A stretch of 32,499 bases of DNA from the NCBI GenBank assembly GCA_023248835.1, contig JAHFDU010000001.1:1-32499 (forward strand), in the 5' to 3' direction. Positions 22,653 through 30,653 of the stretch are shown here, piece after piece. Source of the DNA: Myxococcales bacterium. Lineage in GTDB: Bacteria; Myxococcota_A; Polyangia; Palsa-1104. Numbering within the stretch: position 1 is the first letter of the stretch; every line of letters starts with the position of its first letter. Position numbers and translations under genes: made by a program. The notes under the pieces are model-generated. The model saw nothing but the letters and a program-made list of their open reading frames with translations. It had not been told where the DNA came from and made no database searches.

Positions 22653-23776
22653 TATTTCTTGCCCGCCCGAAAATCTTTGAGCAGCTGCTCGACCCGCAAA
22701 CGCCACTCGTGGGTGTACACCGACGGCTCGAGTTTGGAACGCAATGCCAGCGCCTGGGTTTCGAACTCTTTGACCATCTCCGGCGGCGACTCAACCACCT
22801 GAATGCCCGCCTGTTTGAGCGCGGCGAGCGATTTGACGTTTTCGGTGCGCACCTCTTTGAGTAGTTGTCCCTCGAGCTCGCGCGAATCGTTCACCAGCAC
22901 TTTTTTCTCGTCGGCCGAGAGCTTGTCAAAATCGCGTTTGGTGACCACCAGAGCGCCGATCGCCTGGCTGATGTGCATCGAAGTGACGTACTTCTCTTTG
23001 GTGTACCACTGCAGCGCCACCGTCGACAGCGGCGATCCATAGCAAGCATCAATCAGGCCGGTCTGCAGCGATGGCAATACGTCGGGAACCCCGAGTGGAA
23101 CGCCATGCGTGCCGAGCTGCTCAAACAGCGCTCGCACCAGCGGATCATCGACCCACGCCCACAGTTTGGTCTGCGCCAAATCGGCCTGCGACTTGAGCGG
23201 AATTTTTGAAAAGATGTGCACCGGCCCAACGTCGCCCCAAGCCAAAAAAATGTAGCCCTTGTCTTCAAATTTTTTTCGAATCTCAGCGTCGAGCTTGCCG
23301 CGCACAAAATCGAGCTCTTCGTAGCTGCGAATCATCATCGGCAGCTCGAGCACCCGCACTTCGCTCTGAATGAGGCCGAGCCCGATGGCAGTCACTGCGG
23401 CGCCATTGAGCCCACCCATGCGCATTTTGCGCACCGCATCGCGCTCATCGCCCGAGACGCCGCCGGGATAAAACTTAATTTTGATCTTATTGTCGGAGTG
23501 ATCTTCGACCGACTTTTGCCATTTCTTGAACGCGCGCATCCAAAACGACCCGTCCGGCGCCAGTGTTGCAATTTTTAGCACGGAGTCGGCACGAGCGACG
23601 CTAGCGATGAACAATAGACAACTCAAAACCAGGGCAAACCGCTTCACAGCCGATCGCCCTGAGCCTGTGTTTCGACTTCGCTCAACATAATCGGCAGAGC
23701 TTACTGCCCGCTCGTCCTGAGCCTGTCGAAGGACGCTCAGGATAAGCGGTTCTAAATCTGTGCGCCCCGTTTTCAT
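22652..23776 (-). CDS. dctP: TRAP transporter substrate-binding protein with repeat-derived N-terminal extension
   Basis: Two starts compete. ATG 23776 has a good AAGGAGA site 7 nt upstream. GTG 23647 opens the signal peptide KRFALVLSCLLFIASVARA. The 43 codons between them derive from the dispersed repeat (LSVLRQAQDERAV, VERSRNTGSG) and do not look like native protein. I infer that repeats entered in frame between the original start and the signal peptide. The mature domain is DctP-like: LKIATLAPDGSFWMRAFKKW, KFYPGGVSGDERDAVRKMRM, LPSLQTGLIDACYGSPL. In canonical DctP proteins an Arg follows 'lkGlK' to bind carboxylates; here the place reads KLWAWVD, so the ligand is probably not a simple carboxylate. 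Preceded by tatT with a 10-bp gap. Confidence 0.9.
   Translation of the reverse strand: MKTGRTDLEPLILSVLRQAQDERAVSSADYVERSRNTGSGRSAVKRFALVLSCLLFIASVARADSVLKIATLAPDGSFWMRAFKKWQKSVEDHSDNKIKIKFYPGGVSGDERDAVRKMRMGGLNGAAVTAIGLGLIQSEVRVLELPMMIRSYEELDFVRGKLDAEIRKKFEDKGYIFLAWGDVGPVHIFSKIPLKSQADLAQTKLWAWVDDPLVRALFEQLGTHGVPLGVPDVLPSLQTGLIDACYGSPLSTVALQWYTKEKYVTSMHISQAIGALVVTKRDFDKLSADEKKVLVNDSRELEGQLLKEVRTENVKSLAALKQAGIQVVESPPEMVKEFETQALALRSKLEPSVYTHEWRLRVEQLLKDFRAGKK
23655..23749. repeat. dispersed palindromic repeat, copy 2 (two tandem units)
   Basis: Unit one (23655-23698) is a divergent copy, CCTGAGCCTGTGTTTCGACT. Unit two (23709-23749) carries CGTCCTGAGCCTGTCGAAGG and then GCTCAGGAT. Both lie in the 5' coding region of dctP between the ribosome-binding site and the signal-peptide codons. 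Confidence 0.75.
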
Positions 23777-23786
23777 CTAGGTCTCC

Positions 23787-24710
23787 TTAGAAATAGTCTT
23801 CGGCATGCGCCAGGTATCGCACCGCGCGGCGTTTGGCAATTTGGTTGGCCAGCTTGTACTCGGGATAGATGTCTTCGGAAGCATCGATGACTTCTTTGAG
23901 CGTCTTGTCATAGAGTGCACGATCCTGCACCACCACCGCGTAGAAGCGCGCCATCATCACTTTGGCAAGCAGGAATTTCCCGTCGGTGGATGCGATCGCA
24001 TCCTCAAAATATTTCTTGGCCTGTTCGGGATTGCCGCCGATGGCTTTGCCTTGTGAGGAGTAGATGACGCCGAGCAGCATGGCGCCGCCGCCATTGTAAA
24101 ACTTCGGATTGAGTTCGTAGGCGCGCTTGATAAGCGCAATTGCTTTGGGAAGTTCAACGATGCGCGCCACGTCGTTGCGGTTGAGATTGATCGCCGATCC
24201 GAGTGCCATGCCAGCGTAAAACAGTCCCGCTACTGCCGCCTTATCAACATTCGCGGCAGCCGCTTCCACCGTCGCAGCATCCTTGCCGAACGCGGCGCCG
24301 AAATCGCGCGAATCAGCGGCAATGATCTTCATTGCGTATGCTCGCGCGCGATCGTAGTAGTCGGTGGCCCGCTTGGTGAGCTGGGCACGGCTGGCTTCGT
24401 GGGCGCTGTCGTCGGGTTGCGATTCGAGTTCGTCCTCGACAAAGCCGAAGGCGTACTCGATATAACCCTGGGCCACCAGCTCGAGCAGCTCGGGGGTATC
24501 CGGCGCGGCAGCCAAGAACCCTTCCACTGTTTTTAGTTGAGCCGGAGCCGCCTGTGCCGCGAGGATCAAGTCACCCTCGCGGTTGAACGATTGCGAAGCA
24601 ATCTTGAGCACCGGCGTCGTGGTATCAATCGCCAGCGATACTTTGAAGTGCTCGCATCCCGACAGGAGCAGGATCGCGACCGGGAACCAACTTGTTGCGT
24701 TTTTCAGCAT
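23787..24710 (-). CDS. tatT: TRAP transporter TatT component (T-component) lipoprotein
   Basis: The protein has 307 aa. MLKNATSWFPVAILLLSGCE ends in a lipobox with Cys19, so it is a lipoprotein. The mature part is helical and repetitive. Typical TatT segments are LELVAQGYIEYAFGFVEDEL, YYDRARAYAMKIIAADSRDF, AAVAGLFYAGMALGSAINLN and LNPKFYNGGGAMLLGVIYSS. TatT proteins are trimers of TPR-like subunits that associate with the TRAP solute-binding protein (shown for the Treponema pallidum homologue) and are thought to handle hydrophobic ligands. Its place as first gene before dctP-dctQ-dctM agrees. The divergent cupredoxin gene starts about 100 bp away. Confidence 0.92.
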   Translation of the reverse strand: MLKNATSWFPVAILLLSGCEHFKVSLAIDTTTPVLKIASQSFNREGDLILAAQAAPAQLKTVEGFLAAAPDTPELLELVAQGYIEYAFGFVEDELESQPDDSAHEASRAQLTKRATDYYDRARAYAMKIIAADSRDFGAAFGKDAATVEAAAANVDKAAVAGLFYAGMALGSAINLNRNDVARIVELPKAIALIKRAYELNPKFYNGGGAMLLGVIYSSQGKAIGGNPEQAKKYFEDAIASTDGKFLLAKVMMARFYAVVVQDRALYDKTLKEVIDASEDIYPEYKLANQIAKRRAVRYLAHAEDYF

Positions 24711-24767
24711 GGCGCCGCACCCTACAGAACGTGCATCATCAGGTCAAGTGTCGAAACGCCGCCTTGG

Positions 24768-24794
24768 TTGACACATTGATCTGAGCGCGATAAT
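24768..24794 (+). promoter_or_regulatory. possible promoter of the cupredoxin-cta operon
   Basis: TTGACA (24768-24773) is followed after 15 bp by GATAAT (24789-24794). The spacing is short, so this is tentative. GAGGAG at 24804-24809 then precedes the ATG at 24813. Confidence 0.35.
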
Positions 24795-24812
24795 CGTTGC
24801 GCCGAGGAGATC

Positions 24813-25589
24813 ATGCCGACCATCATCGTTGTCCTACTTGCGACCCTGCTCAGTGCTTGCGAAGATACTACTCTGCCCACTCCCGCACCGATCGCCACAC
24901 CGGTCGCGAAGATAGCACTGCCGCCAGCGCCACCGGCAGGACCCAAAGGAAGCATCAAGGGCAGCGTTCCCTATGGCGGCAAGATCGCGCCGCGTCCTGA
25001 CGTGCAGCACAATTTCGATCCCTACTGCAACCGGCTCAAGCTCAAGGAGGAAGAGCTGGTGGTGAACCAAAACCACACGCTGAAGAACGTCTTTGTCCAC
25101 GTGCTGGGCGCGCCCGCTGCGCCGCCGCCGCAGGAGACGGCCACGCTTCTGCAATCCAAATGTGTTTATCAGCCGCGGGTGCAAGGTGTCGTCGTCGGTC
25201 AAACGCTTTCGGTCCGCAACTTCGACGAAGTGATGCACAACGTGCACGCATTTGGCGACGCGTCATCGCTATTCAACCGAGCGCAGATCCCGCACGCTCC
25301 GAGCGGAAACATTGACGAGAAGTTTGGCGAGCCAAACAAGCTCGTCAAATTCAAGTGCGACATTCATCCTTGGATGAGCGCATACGCGTGGGTCGAGCCG
25401 AATGCACTTTTTGCGGTCAGCGACGCCAGCGGAAATTTTGAAATCAAAGACGTTCCCGAGGGGAAATACCAGATCGAGGCGTGGCATGAGACACTCGGCA
25501 CCAAAAAACAATCGGTGACGGTGGTGCCGAACAAGGCAAGTGAAATCAAGTTCGACTTCACCGGTCACGAGGGATTCGGTAAAATGTAA
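24813..25589 (+). CDS. cupredoxin-domain lipoprotein with carboxypeptidase-regulatory-like C-terminus
   Basis: The protein has 258 aa from an ATG with GAGGAG 4 nt upstream. The lipobox LLSAC places a lipid on Cys16, followed by a Pro-rich linker. The cupredoxin-like domain (about 45-195) has the expected copper ligands: His142 or His145 in MHNVHAF, and Cys182, His185 and Met188 in FKCDIHPWM, a plastocyanin-type order. The last 60 residues (SDASGNFEIKDVPEGKYQIE) form a small beta domain of the carboxypeptidase-regulatory type. It should be an exported blue copper or copper-carrying protein. It stands 71 bp before ctaA and ahead of SCO1, so a role in copper supply or electron transfer to the terminal oxidase is plausible. 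Confidence 0.87.
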   Translation: MPTIIVVLLATLLSACEDTTLPTPAPIATPVAKIALPPAPPAGPKGSIKGSVPYGGKIAPRPDVQHNFDPYCNRLKLKEEELVVNQNHTLKNVFVHVLGAPAAPPPQETATLLQSKCVYQPRVQGVVVGQTLSVRNFDEVMHNVHAFGDASSLFNRAQIPHAPSGNIDEKFGEPNKLVKFKCDIHPWMSAYAWVEPNALFAVSDASGNFEIKDVPEGKYQIEAWHETLGTKKQSVTVVPNKASEIKFDFTGHEGFGKM

Positions 25590-25590
25590 G

Positions 25591-25636
25591 CCCTTCGGCC
25601 CTTCGGCAAGCTCAAGGCTCAGGATGAGCCGGTACG
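25591..25636. repeat. dispersed palindromic repeat, copy 3
   Basis: CCCTTCGGCCCTTCGGCAAG followed by CTCAAGGCTCAGGATGAG is a degenerate copy of the core repeat. It lies in the gap between the cupredoxin gene and ctaA. Confidence 0.6.
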
Positions 25637-25660
25637 GTTGCTCAAAGTCATGGAGGTGTA

Positions 25661-26578
25661 ATGTCGATCCATCGCCTGGTTCTGGTTCTGTGTGGTTTGA
25701 CGTTTGTGTTGGTGCTCATGGGCGGGTTGGTGCACAACACCCACTCGTCCCTCGCTTGCCCGGACTGGCCGCTGTGTGACGGCCAAGTGTTTCCTAAGAT
25801 GGTCGGCGGGGTGCTGGTCGAGCACAGCCACCGCTTGGTCGCCGGCGCAGTGACACTGTCGACGCTGGGACTGTTGATCGCCCTTGGTTACAAGTCGCAA
25901 CGCGCCAGGCGGCGACGATGGGTCATCCTTGGCGCGATTGCGCTTGCCTGCGTGGCGTTTCAGGCGGTTCTGGGCGGCCTCACCGTGCTCTATCGTTTGC
26001 CCACGATCATTTCCACCACGCACTTGGCTGTGTCGATGATCTTTTTTTCGATTTTGATCTATCTGGCGATCGCACTGCGTCCGAGTGCCGACCGAAAGCC
26101 TTTGCCGCCCCGGATTCAGCGCCTCACCGCAATCACTGCTCTAGCGATTTATCTCCAGATGGTGCTAGGCGCGTTGGTGCGTCATTTGGGCGGCGGCCTG
26201 GCGTGCACCGATTTGCCGCTCTGCCACGGACAGTGGTGGCCATCGAACGCGCATCCGATTATCTTGCTCCATATGCTTCATCGCTACTTTGCACTCGGCG
26301 TCGTTGCGCTGGTATGCGCTACTTCATTCTATGTCTACCGTCGCGCCTCCACTGGCAGCGTGCGACTGCTGGCGATCGCAGCTCCCCTGCTGGCGCTCGG
26401 CCAAGTCGGTCTCGGCGTCCTTTCGGTTTATAGCCTGCTCGATGTTGCACCAGTGACTGCGCATCTCGGAATCGCCGCGTTGTTGCTCGGAGATTTCGTA
26501 CTATTGCATCTGCTGTCGCGCGGGCCGCTTCAACAAGCGCCAGCAATGCAACAGGATCACGCGGAGCTCGCAGCGTGA
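25661..26578 (+). CDS. ctaA: heme A synthase
   Basis: The protein has 305 aa with eight predicted membrane helices. TCATGGAGGTG upstream supplies the ribosome-binding site. The family's features are clear. Cys33 and Cys39 lie in SSLACPDWPLCDGQ and are repeated later as GGLACTDLPLCHGQWWP. The catalytic Glu54-His55 are in LVEHSHRLVAGA. Further heme ligands lie in STTHLAVS, LLHMLHRYFAL and TAHLGIAA. It oxidises heme O to heme A for aa3/caa3 oxidases. Both extracytoplasmic Cys pairs suggest the Bacillus-like class. The stop overlaps the ctaB start by 4 bp. Confidence 0.96.
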   Translation: MSIHRLVLVLCGLTFVLVLMGGLVHNTHSSLACPDWPLCDGQVFPKMVGGVLVEHSHRLVAGAVTLSTLGLLIALGYKSQRARRRRWVILGAIALACVAFQAVLGGLTVLYRLPTIISTTHLAVSMIFFSILIYLAIALRPSADRKPLPPRIQRLTAITALAIYLQMVLGALVRHLGGGLACTDLPLCHGQWWPSNAHPIILLHMLHRYFALGVVALVCATSFYVYRRASTGSVRLLAIAAPLLALGQVGLGVLSVYSLLDVAPVTAHLGIAALLLGDFVLLHLLSRGPLQQAPAMQQDHAELAA

Positions 26579-27492
26579 AAACAGCGTCGCTGACGGAGAT
26601 GCAAGTAGCGCCGGCGCACCCGCTCGGCGCGCTCGGTTTTGTGCGCGACGTCATCGCGCTGGGAAAGCCGCGCATTACCTTCATGGTGCTCTGCACCACC
26701 GCCGGTGGCTATTTTCTCGCCCCGGCGGCGCACCCGCTGCAGCGGTTTTGTTGGCTGATGCTCGGTATGTCGATCGTTGTCGCCGCCGCCAACACGCTCA
26801 ACATGTACCTTGAACGCGACGTCGATGCGCTGATGGAGCGCACCCGCTACCGCCCGCTGCCGGCGCGCCGTCTGCCACCGCAAGTAGCGCTGGTGCTGGG
26901 TCTCGGCGCAGCTGGAGTCGCGGTGCCACTCTTGACCTTCCTGGTCAACGCCACCGTGGGCCTCTGCGCCGCGATTTCGTTGCTCTTGTATGTGCTCGCC
27001 TACACGCCGATGAAACGAATCTCGACCGTAGCACTGCTGGTCGGTGCGGTGCCGGGCGCCATGCCTCCACTCATCGGATTTGCCGCGGCCAACGAAGCGA
27101 TCGATCTCGGCGGCCTCAGTCTATTTTGGATTCTGTTTTTCTGGCAGCTACCGCACTTCATTGCGATCTCGCTGTTTCGTAAATCTGACTACGACGCGGC
27201 TGGTCTGAAGATCGTGCCCACCGAGTCGGGGCTCGGCGGCGCCAAGTGGCGAATCGTGGTCTACACCGTGCTGCTGGTCGTTGCCTCGGTGGATGTATTT
27301 CGGCGCGGCCTCTCTGGACCTATCTATCTCGGTTCAGCGCTGCTGCTCGGGCTGGCTTTCTTGATTCTGGCGCTCGCGGGAATGCGCGCACATACCCCCC
27401 GCCGTGTCGAACGTTGGGCGCGGCTGTTGTTTATTTATTCTCTTTTATATCTGCCGGCACTTTTCGCCGCCCTGCTCATCGGTCGCGCATGA
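26575..27492 (+). CDS. ctaB: protoheme IX farnesyltransferase (heme O synthase)
   Basis: The GTG at 26575 overlaps the ctaA stop, giving 305 aa. It is a UbiA-fold enzyme with about nine helices. The first Asp-rich region is NMYLERDVDALMERTRYRPL, the CtaB signature. GKPRITFMVL near the start and the second region FWQLPHFIAISLFRKSDYDA are also typical. It adds a farnesyl group to heme B to give heme O, which CtaA then oxidises. It overlaps the next gene by 4 bp. Confidence 0.97.
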   Translation: MKTASLTEMQVAPAHPLGALGFVRDVIALGKPRITFMVLCTTAGGYFLAPAAHPLQRFCWLMLGMSIVVAAANTLNMYLERDVDALMERTRYRPLPARRLPPQVALVLGLGAAGVAVPLLTFLVNATVGLCAAISLLLYVLAYTPMKRISTVALLVGAVPGAMPPLIGFAAANEAIDLGGLSLFWILFFWQLPHFIAISLFRKSDYDAAGLKIVPTESGLGGAKWRIVVYTVLLVVASVDVFRRGLSGPIYLGSALLLGLAFLILALAGMRAHTPRRVERWARLLFIYSLLYLPALFAALLIGRA

Positions 27493-28418
27493 GCGAGATG
27501 CTGCTCGAGCTCGATTCGTTGCGGCGCAGCTTTGGCAAACGCGTCGCCGTCGACAATCTTTCGCTGTCGATTCGGCGCGGCGAGATCTTCGGATTGCTCG
27601 GCCCAAATGGCGCGGGAAAATCAACCGCGTTTCACCTTCTCACCGGCCTGCTCGCGGCCGACTCCGGCCAGGTGATTTTCGACGGGGTCGCACTTTCGCC
27701 CACCGATCCGCGACTGCGTCGCCGGCTCGGGGTGGTGTTTCAGGAGCCCAGTCTCGACGACAAATTGACCGGGCTAGAAAACCTTCAGCTCGGAGCCGCA
27801 CTCTACGGATTGCGTGGTCGTCACGCAGCGAAGCGCATCGCCGAAATGAGCGCGCTGGTGGAGCTGACTGATCGTCTTCACGATCCAGTCGAACAGTACT
27901 CGGGCGGCATGAAGCGGCGCCTCGAAATCGCGCGCGTGCTGCTGCATCGCCCAGATATGCTGATCCTCGACGAGCCCGGGCGCGGCATCGATCAACCAAC
28001 GCAGCGACGCATTTGGGAACAATTGATCGAGCTCAACCGTCGCGAAAAACTCACCGTGCTTTTGACCACGCATCAGCCTGACGAAGCCGAACATTGCCAC
28101 CGTTTGGCGATTCTCGACGAAGGACGCCTCATCGCCTGCGACTCACCAGATGCGCTCAAGCGTTGCGTCGGGGGCGACGTGATTGCGCTCGAGTCCGAGC
28201 ACTTGGACCAAATTTGGCCAATCGTACAGCGCGATTTCTCTACCGCGCGCCGGATCGAAAACCAGATCGTGGTCGAAGTCCCGCGTGGCCATGAAGTCAT
28301 TCCTCGGCTGGTGGAAAAACTTCCCGCCGGCGTGTTGCGCTCGGTCGAGTTGCGTCGCCCGACGCTGGGAGACGTGTTTTTGCATTTGACCGGCCGCGGT
28401 CTAGGAGCTACGGCATGA
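27489..28418 (+). CDS. ABC transporter ATP-binding protein (CcmA/ABC-2 type)
   Basis: The ATG at 27489 overlaps the ctaB stop by 4 bp; 309 aa. All motifs are intact: Walker A GLLGPNGAGKST (about 36-47), Q-loop VFQEPSLDDKLTGLENL, signature YSGGMKRRLEIARVL, Walker B MLILDEPGRGID and the switch His in LLTTHQPDEAEH. A C-terminal domain of about 90 residues ends RRPTLGDVFLHLTGRGL, as in ABC-2 exporters of the multidrug/DrrA type. With the permease that follows it forms an exporter. Placed between heme A synthesis and SCO1, it is probably needed for oxidase maturation. The substrate is not visible in the sequence. Confidence 0.95.
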   Translation: MSEMLLELDSLRRSFGKRVAVDNLSLSIRRGEIFGLLGPNGAGKSTAFHLLTGLLAADSGQVIFDGVALSPTDPRLRRRLGVVFQEPSLDDKLTGLENLQLGAALYGLRGRHAAKRIAEMSALVELTDRLHDPVEQYSGGMKRRLEIARVLLHRPDMLILDEPGRGIDQPTQRRIWEQLIELNRREKLTVLLTTHQPDEAEHCHRLAILDEGRLIACDSPDALKRCVGGDVIALESEHLDQIWPIVQRDFSTARRIENQIVVEVPRGHEVIPRLVEKLPAGVLRSVELRRPTLGDVFLHLTGRGLGATA

Positions 28419-29320
28419 CCGAACAAGTTCTCACGCTTGAGACGCCAGCCGCCCCAACCCCCGCTCATGCTGAGCGTCCTTCGACAGGGTCACGACGCCC
28501 CTTCGACAAGCTCAGGGCAGACGGAGGGTTGTGGCGACTCAATTGGGCCACTGTTTCGGTGCTGGTGGTACGCGATCTCAAGCGTTTTTTTCGTCAGAAG
28601 AGTCGCGTCATCGGCGCACTGGTTCAGCCGGTGATTTTCTGGCTGGTGATCGGCAGCGGCCTCGGCGCTTCGTTTCGCATTCCGGGCGCGGAGCAGGTCA
28701 GCTACGTGCAGTATTTTTTTCCTGGCATCGTCATGCTGGTGGTGCTTTTCACTTCGATCTTCACCACCATGTCGGTGATCGAAGATCGTCACAAAGGTTT
28801 CTTGCAGGCGGTGCTGGTGGCTCCCTCGTCGCGGGTCGCGTTGGTGCTCGGCAAAACGCTTGGAGGCGTAGCGATCGCGCTGTGCCAAGCCGCCCTGTTT
28901 TTGACCCTGATGTTCTTCGCCGGCTACCACCCGCGAACAGTTGACTGGCCGCTGTGCGTCGCCATTCTACTGTTCGCATCGATTGGGCTTTCGTCTTTCG
29001 GCTTCGCCATCGCCTGGTGGCTCGACTCGACGCAGGGCTATCACGTGGTGATGAGCGTGCTGCTTTTACCCCTCTGGATCTTGTCGGGCGCGATGTTTCC
29101 GCTGCGCGGCGCGTCGCCTATTATCGGTTGGTTGATGCGCGGCAATCCCATGGCCTATATCGTCAGCGGCTTGCGTCGCGCGCTTTCGGCGGAGCAGTTC
29201 TCCGCGATCAGCGAAGCGAGCTCATCGGTGACACTCGAATTGACCGTGGTGATTGGGTTCGCTGCAGTGGCACTTGCGCTCGCGGTGTTTTCATGCACCG
29301 GTAAGAGACGCAAACCATGA
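28415..29320 (+). CDS. ABC-2 type permease with a translated repeat in its N-terminus
   Basis: The protein has 301 aa and starts with a 4-bp overlap. The first 45 residues are not membrane-like and contain RPSTGSRRPFDKLRADGG, the translation of the dispersed repeat (28463-28528). Native permease sequence starts near LNWATVSVLVVRDLKRFFRQ. Six helices follow, with the ABC-2 features VQPVIFWLVIGSGLGASFRI, YVQYFFPGIVMLVVLFTSIF and LLLPLWILSGAMFPLRGASP. It is the partner of the preceding ATPase. The repeat keeps the frame and leaves the coupling interface untouched, so the protein should still work. Confidence 0.92.
   Translation: MTEQVLTLETPAAPTPAHAERPSTGSRRPFDKLRADGGLWRLNWATVSVLVVRDLKRFFRQKSRVIGALVQPVIFWLVIGSGLGASFRIPGAEQVSYVQYFFPGIVMLVVLFTSIFTTMSVIEDRHKGFLQAVLVAPSSRVALVLGKTLGGVAIALCQAALFLTLMFFAGYHPRTVDWPLCVAILLFASIGLSSFGFAIAWWLDSTQGYHVVMSVLLLPLWILSGAMFPLRGASPIIGWLMRGNPMAYIVSGLRRALSAEQFSAISEASSSVTLELTVVIGFAAVALALAVFSCTGKRRKP
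28463..28528. repeat. dispersed palindromic repeat, copy 4 (two units), inside coding sequence
   Basis: ATGCTGAGCGTCCTTCGACA (28468-28487) and CCCTTCGACAAGCTCAGGGC (28499-28518) are two units of the core repeat. They are translated as ERPSTGSRRPFDKLRADGG in the permease. Confidence 0.8.
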
Positions 29321-29940
29321 GTGAGGAGATCGTGAAACGTCCTTTTGCCTGGCTGTTTTTTGCCGGGGCGTTGCTGAGCGTGCCGCTGATGGCGACGTTA
29401 CACAGGACGCCCGCTCAATCGTTACCGCGCTTCGCCGAGCTGCCCGCCTTCTCTCTCGTTGATGAGCAGGGCAAACCCTTTTCTCGCCACCATCTCGACG
29501 GGCACGTTTGGATCGTCGACTTTGTCTTCACCACCTGCTCATCGATCTGTCCGCGCCTCACCACTGAGATGCAGCGGCTTACCGTCAAGAGCAGTGAGGA
29601 GGCCGATTTGCGTTTCGTATCAATCTCGGTAGACCCTGAGCACGACTCCCCAGAGAAATTGCGCGCCTATGGGCAAAGTTTTGGCGCCGATTTCAAGCGC
29701 TGGCGATGGCTCACAGGATCCGCGACCGAAATCGAAAACACTGTCGTCAGCGGCTTCAAAATGGCGCTCAGCAAAGAGCCGATTGCGGGCACCGATACCT
29801 TCAACATCTTGCACTCATCTAAATTCGTTCTGGTCGATGGGCGCGGTTTTCTGCGCGGCTTTTACGACTCAAACTCTCCAACCGAACGCGACACCCTTTT
29901 GCACGACGCACGAACCTTGATTGAAAAGGGTGGTTTTTGA
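29317..29940 (+). CDS. SCO1/SenC-family copper chaperone
   Basis: The protein has 207 aa. One N-terminal helix (FAWLFFAGALLSVPLMATL) anchors a thioredoxin-fold domain facing the periplasm. The copper ligands are Cys74 and Cys78 in TTCSSICPRL, and His166 in ILHSSKFVLVDG. VSISVDPEHDSPEKLRAYG is also a family hallmark. SCO proteins deliver copper to the CuA site of cytochrome c oxidase subunit II or keep its cysteines reduced. It overlaps both neighbours by 4 bp (ATGA upstream, TTGA downstream). Confidence 0.96.
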   Translation: MSEEIVKRPFAWLFFAGALLSVPLMATLHRTPAQSLPRFAELPAFSLVDEQGKPFSRHHLDGHVWIVDFVFTTCSSICPRLTTEMQRLTVKSSEEADLRFVSISVDPEHDSPEKLRAYGQSFGADFKRWRWLTGSATEIENTVVSGFKMALSKEPIAGTDTFNILHSSKFVLVDGRGFLRGFYDSNSPTERDTLLHDARTLIEKGGF

Positions 29941-30365
29941 CCGGGCTCAGTCACACCATGGCGGCGTTCAACGCCACGCTCAATGGCTGCTCTGCCGTTC
30001 TATTGCTGTGCGGATTCATCGCCATTAGCAATCGCCGACCTGACATTCACAAGCGCTGCATGTTCACCGCATTTGTCGTCTCGTGCATTTTTCTGGTGAG
30101 CTATTTGGTGCGCATCGTACTGTTCGGCACTCACTACTATCCCGGGCACGGCGCCTGGAAAGCGATTTATTACGTCGTGCTATTTTCGCACATGACCTTG
30201 GCCGCCACTACGCCGCCGTTGGTGGTTCGCGCCCTGTATCTCGCGCTCAAACAGCGCCTACCTGAGCACCGCCGCATCGTCCGCTTCGCGCTGCCAGTGT
30301 GGGGTTATGTTTCAGTCACCGGCGTGCTCGTATATTTGTTGCTGTATCACCCCCCGCTGCCATAG
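29937..30365 (+). CDS. DUF420 family membrane protein
   Basis: The TTG at 29937 overlaps the SCO1 stop by 4 bp, giving 142 aa; ATG 29958 would give MAAFNATLNG and is also possible. Four membrane helices are seen. Conserved features include NATLNGCSAVLLLCGFIAI, HKRCMFTAFVVSCIFLVSYL, and the His in HYYPGHG and in FSHMTLAATTPPLVVRALYL. DUF420 proteins accompany cytochrome oxidase and SCO genes in many bacteria and may bind heme or copper through these His residues. It is the last gene of the maturation operon. No hairpin follows immediately. Confidence 0.92.
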   Translation: MTGLSHTMAAFNATLNGCSAVLLLCGFIAISNRRPDIHKRCMFTAFVVSCIFLVSYLVRIVLFGTHYYPGHGAWKAIYYVVLFSHMTLAATTPPLVVRALYLALKQRLPEHRRIVRFALPVWGYVSVTGVLVYLLLYHPPLP

Positions 30366-30638
30366 CGGCCAGTGCATCCACTCCGGAAATTGCATCGCAA
30401 AATCGGCGCCGAGTGCTTTCATGGGCAGGGGCGCCCGGAAGTCGTCGTTGATTCGCGCTTCGCGATTCTTACCACCGCCGATAGCCAACAGCTGACAGCT
30501 GACAGTGGAGAAAAATCGCAAATCGCGTTGACCCTCCCGTAAATTCGCTCTTGAAAGGAGAACTAGAGTAGGTGGTTTCATGACGGACGGAAAACGAAAA
30601 AGTGTTAAGTCGCTTTTTCAGTACGGGCGTTGCGGTCG
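30366..30638. other. intergenic stretch before the 6S RNA
   Basis: No convincing gene is present. A minus-strand frame (30312-30581) overlaps the DUF420 end and has no ribosome-binding site. A short direct repeat, CAGCTGACAGCTGACAG, is at about 30489-30505. A weak A/T-rich hairpin (GAAAAAG and CTTTTTC, about 30596-30619) lies just upstream of the 6S promoter and could end the operon transcript. Confidence 0.5.
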
Positions 30639-30647
30639 TGCTATAAT
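30639..30647 (+). promoter_or_regulatory. extended -10 promoter of the 6S RNA
   Basis: TGCTATAAT is a perfect extended -10 element; no clear -35 is seen at 16-18 bp. Transcription should begin at about 30654. Confidence 0.7.
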
Positions 30648-30653
30648 AGAAAC

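Noticed and set aside
30312..30581. 89-codon minus-strand frame with MQFPEWMHWPLW
   Set aside because: Some protein-like composition, but it overlaps the DUF420 end and has no start signal; not enough to call a gene.
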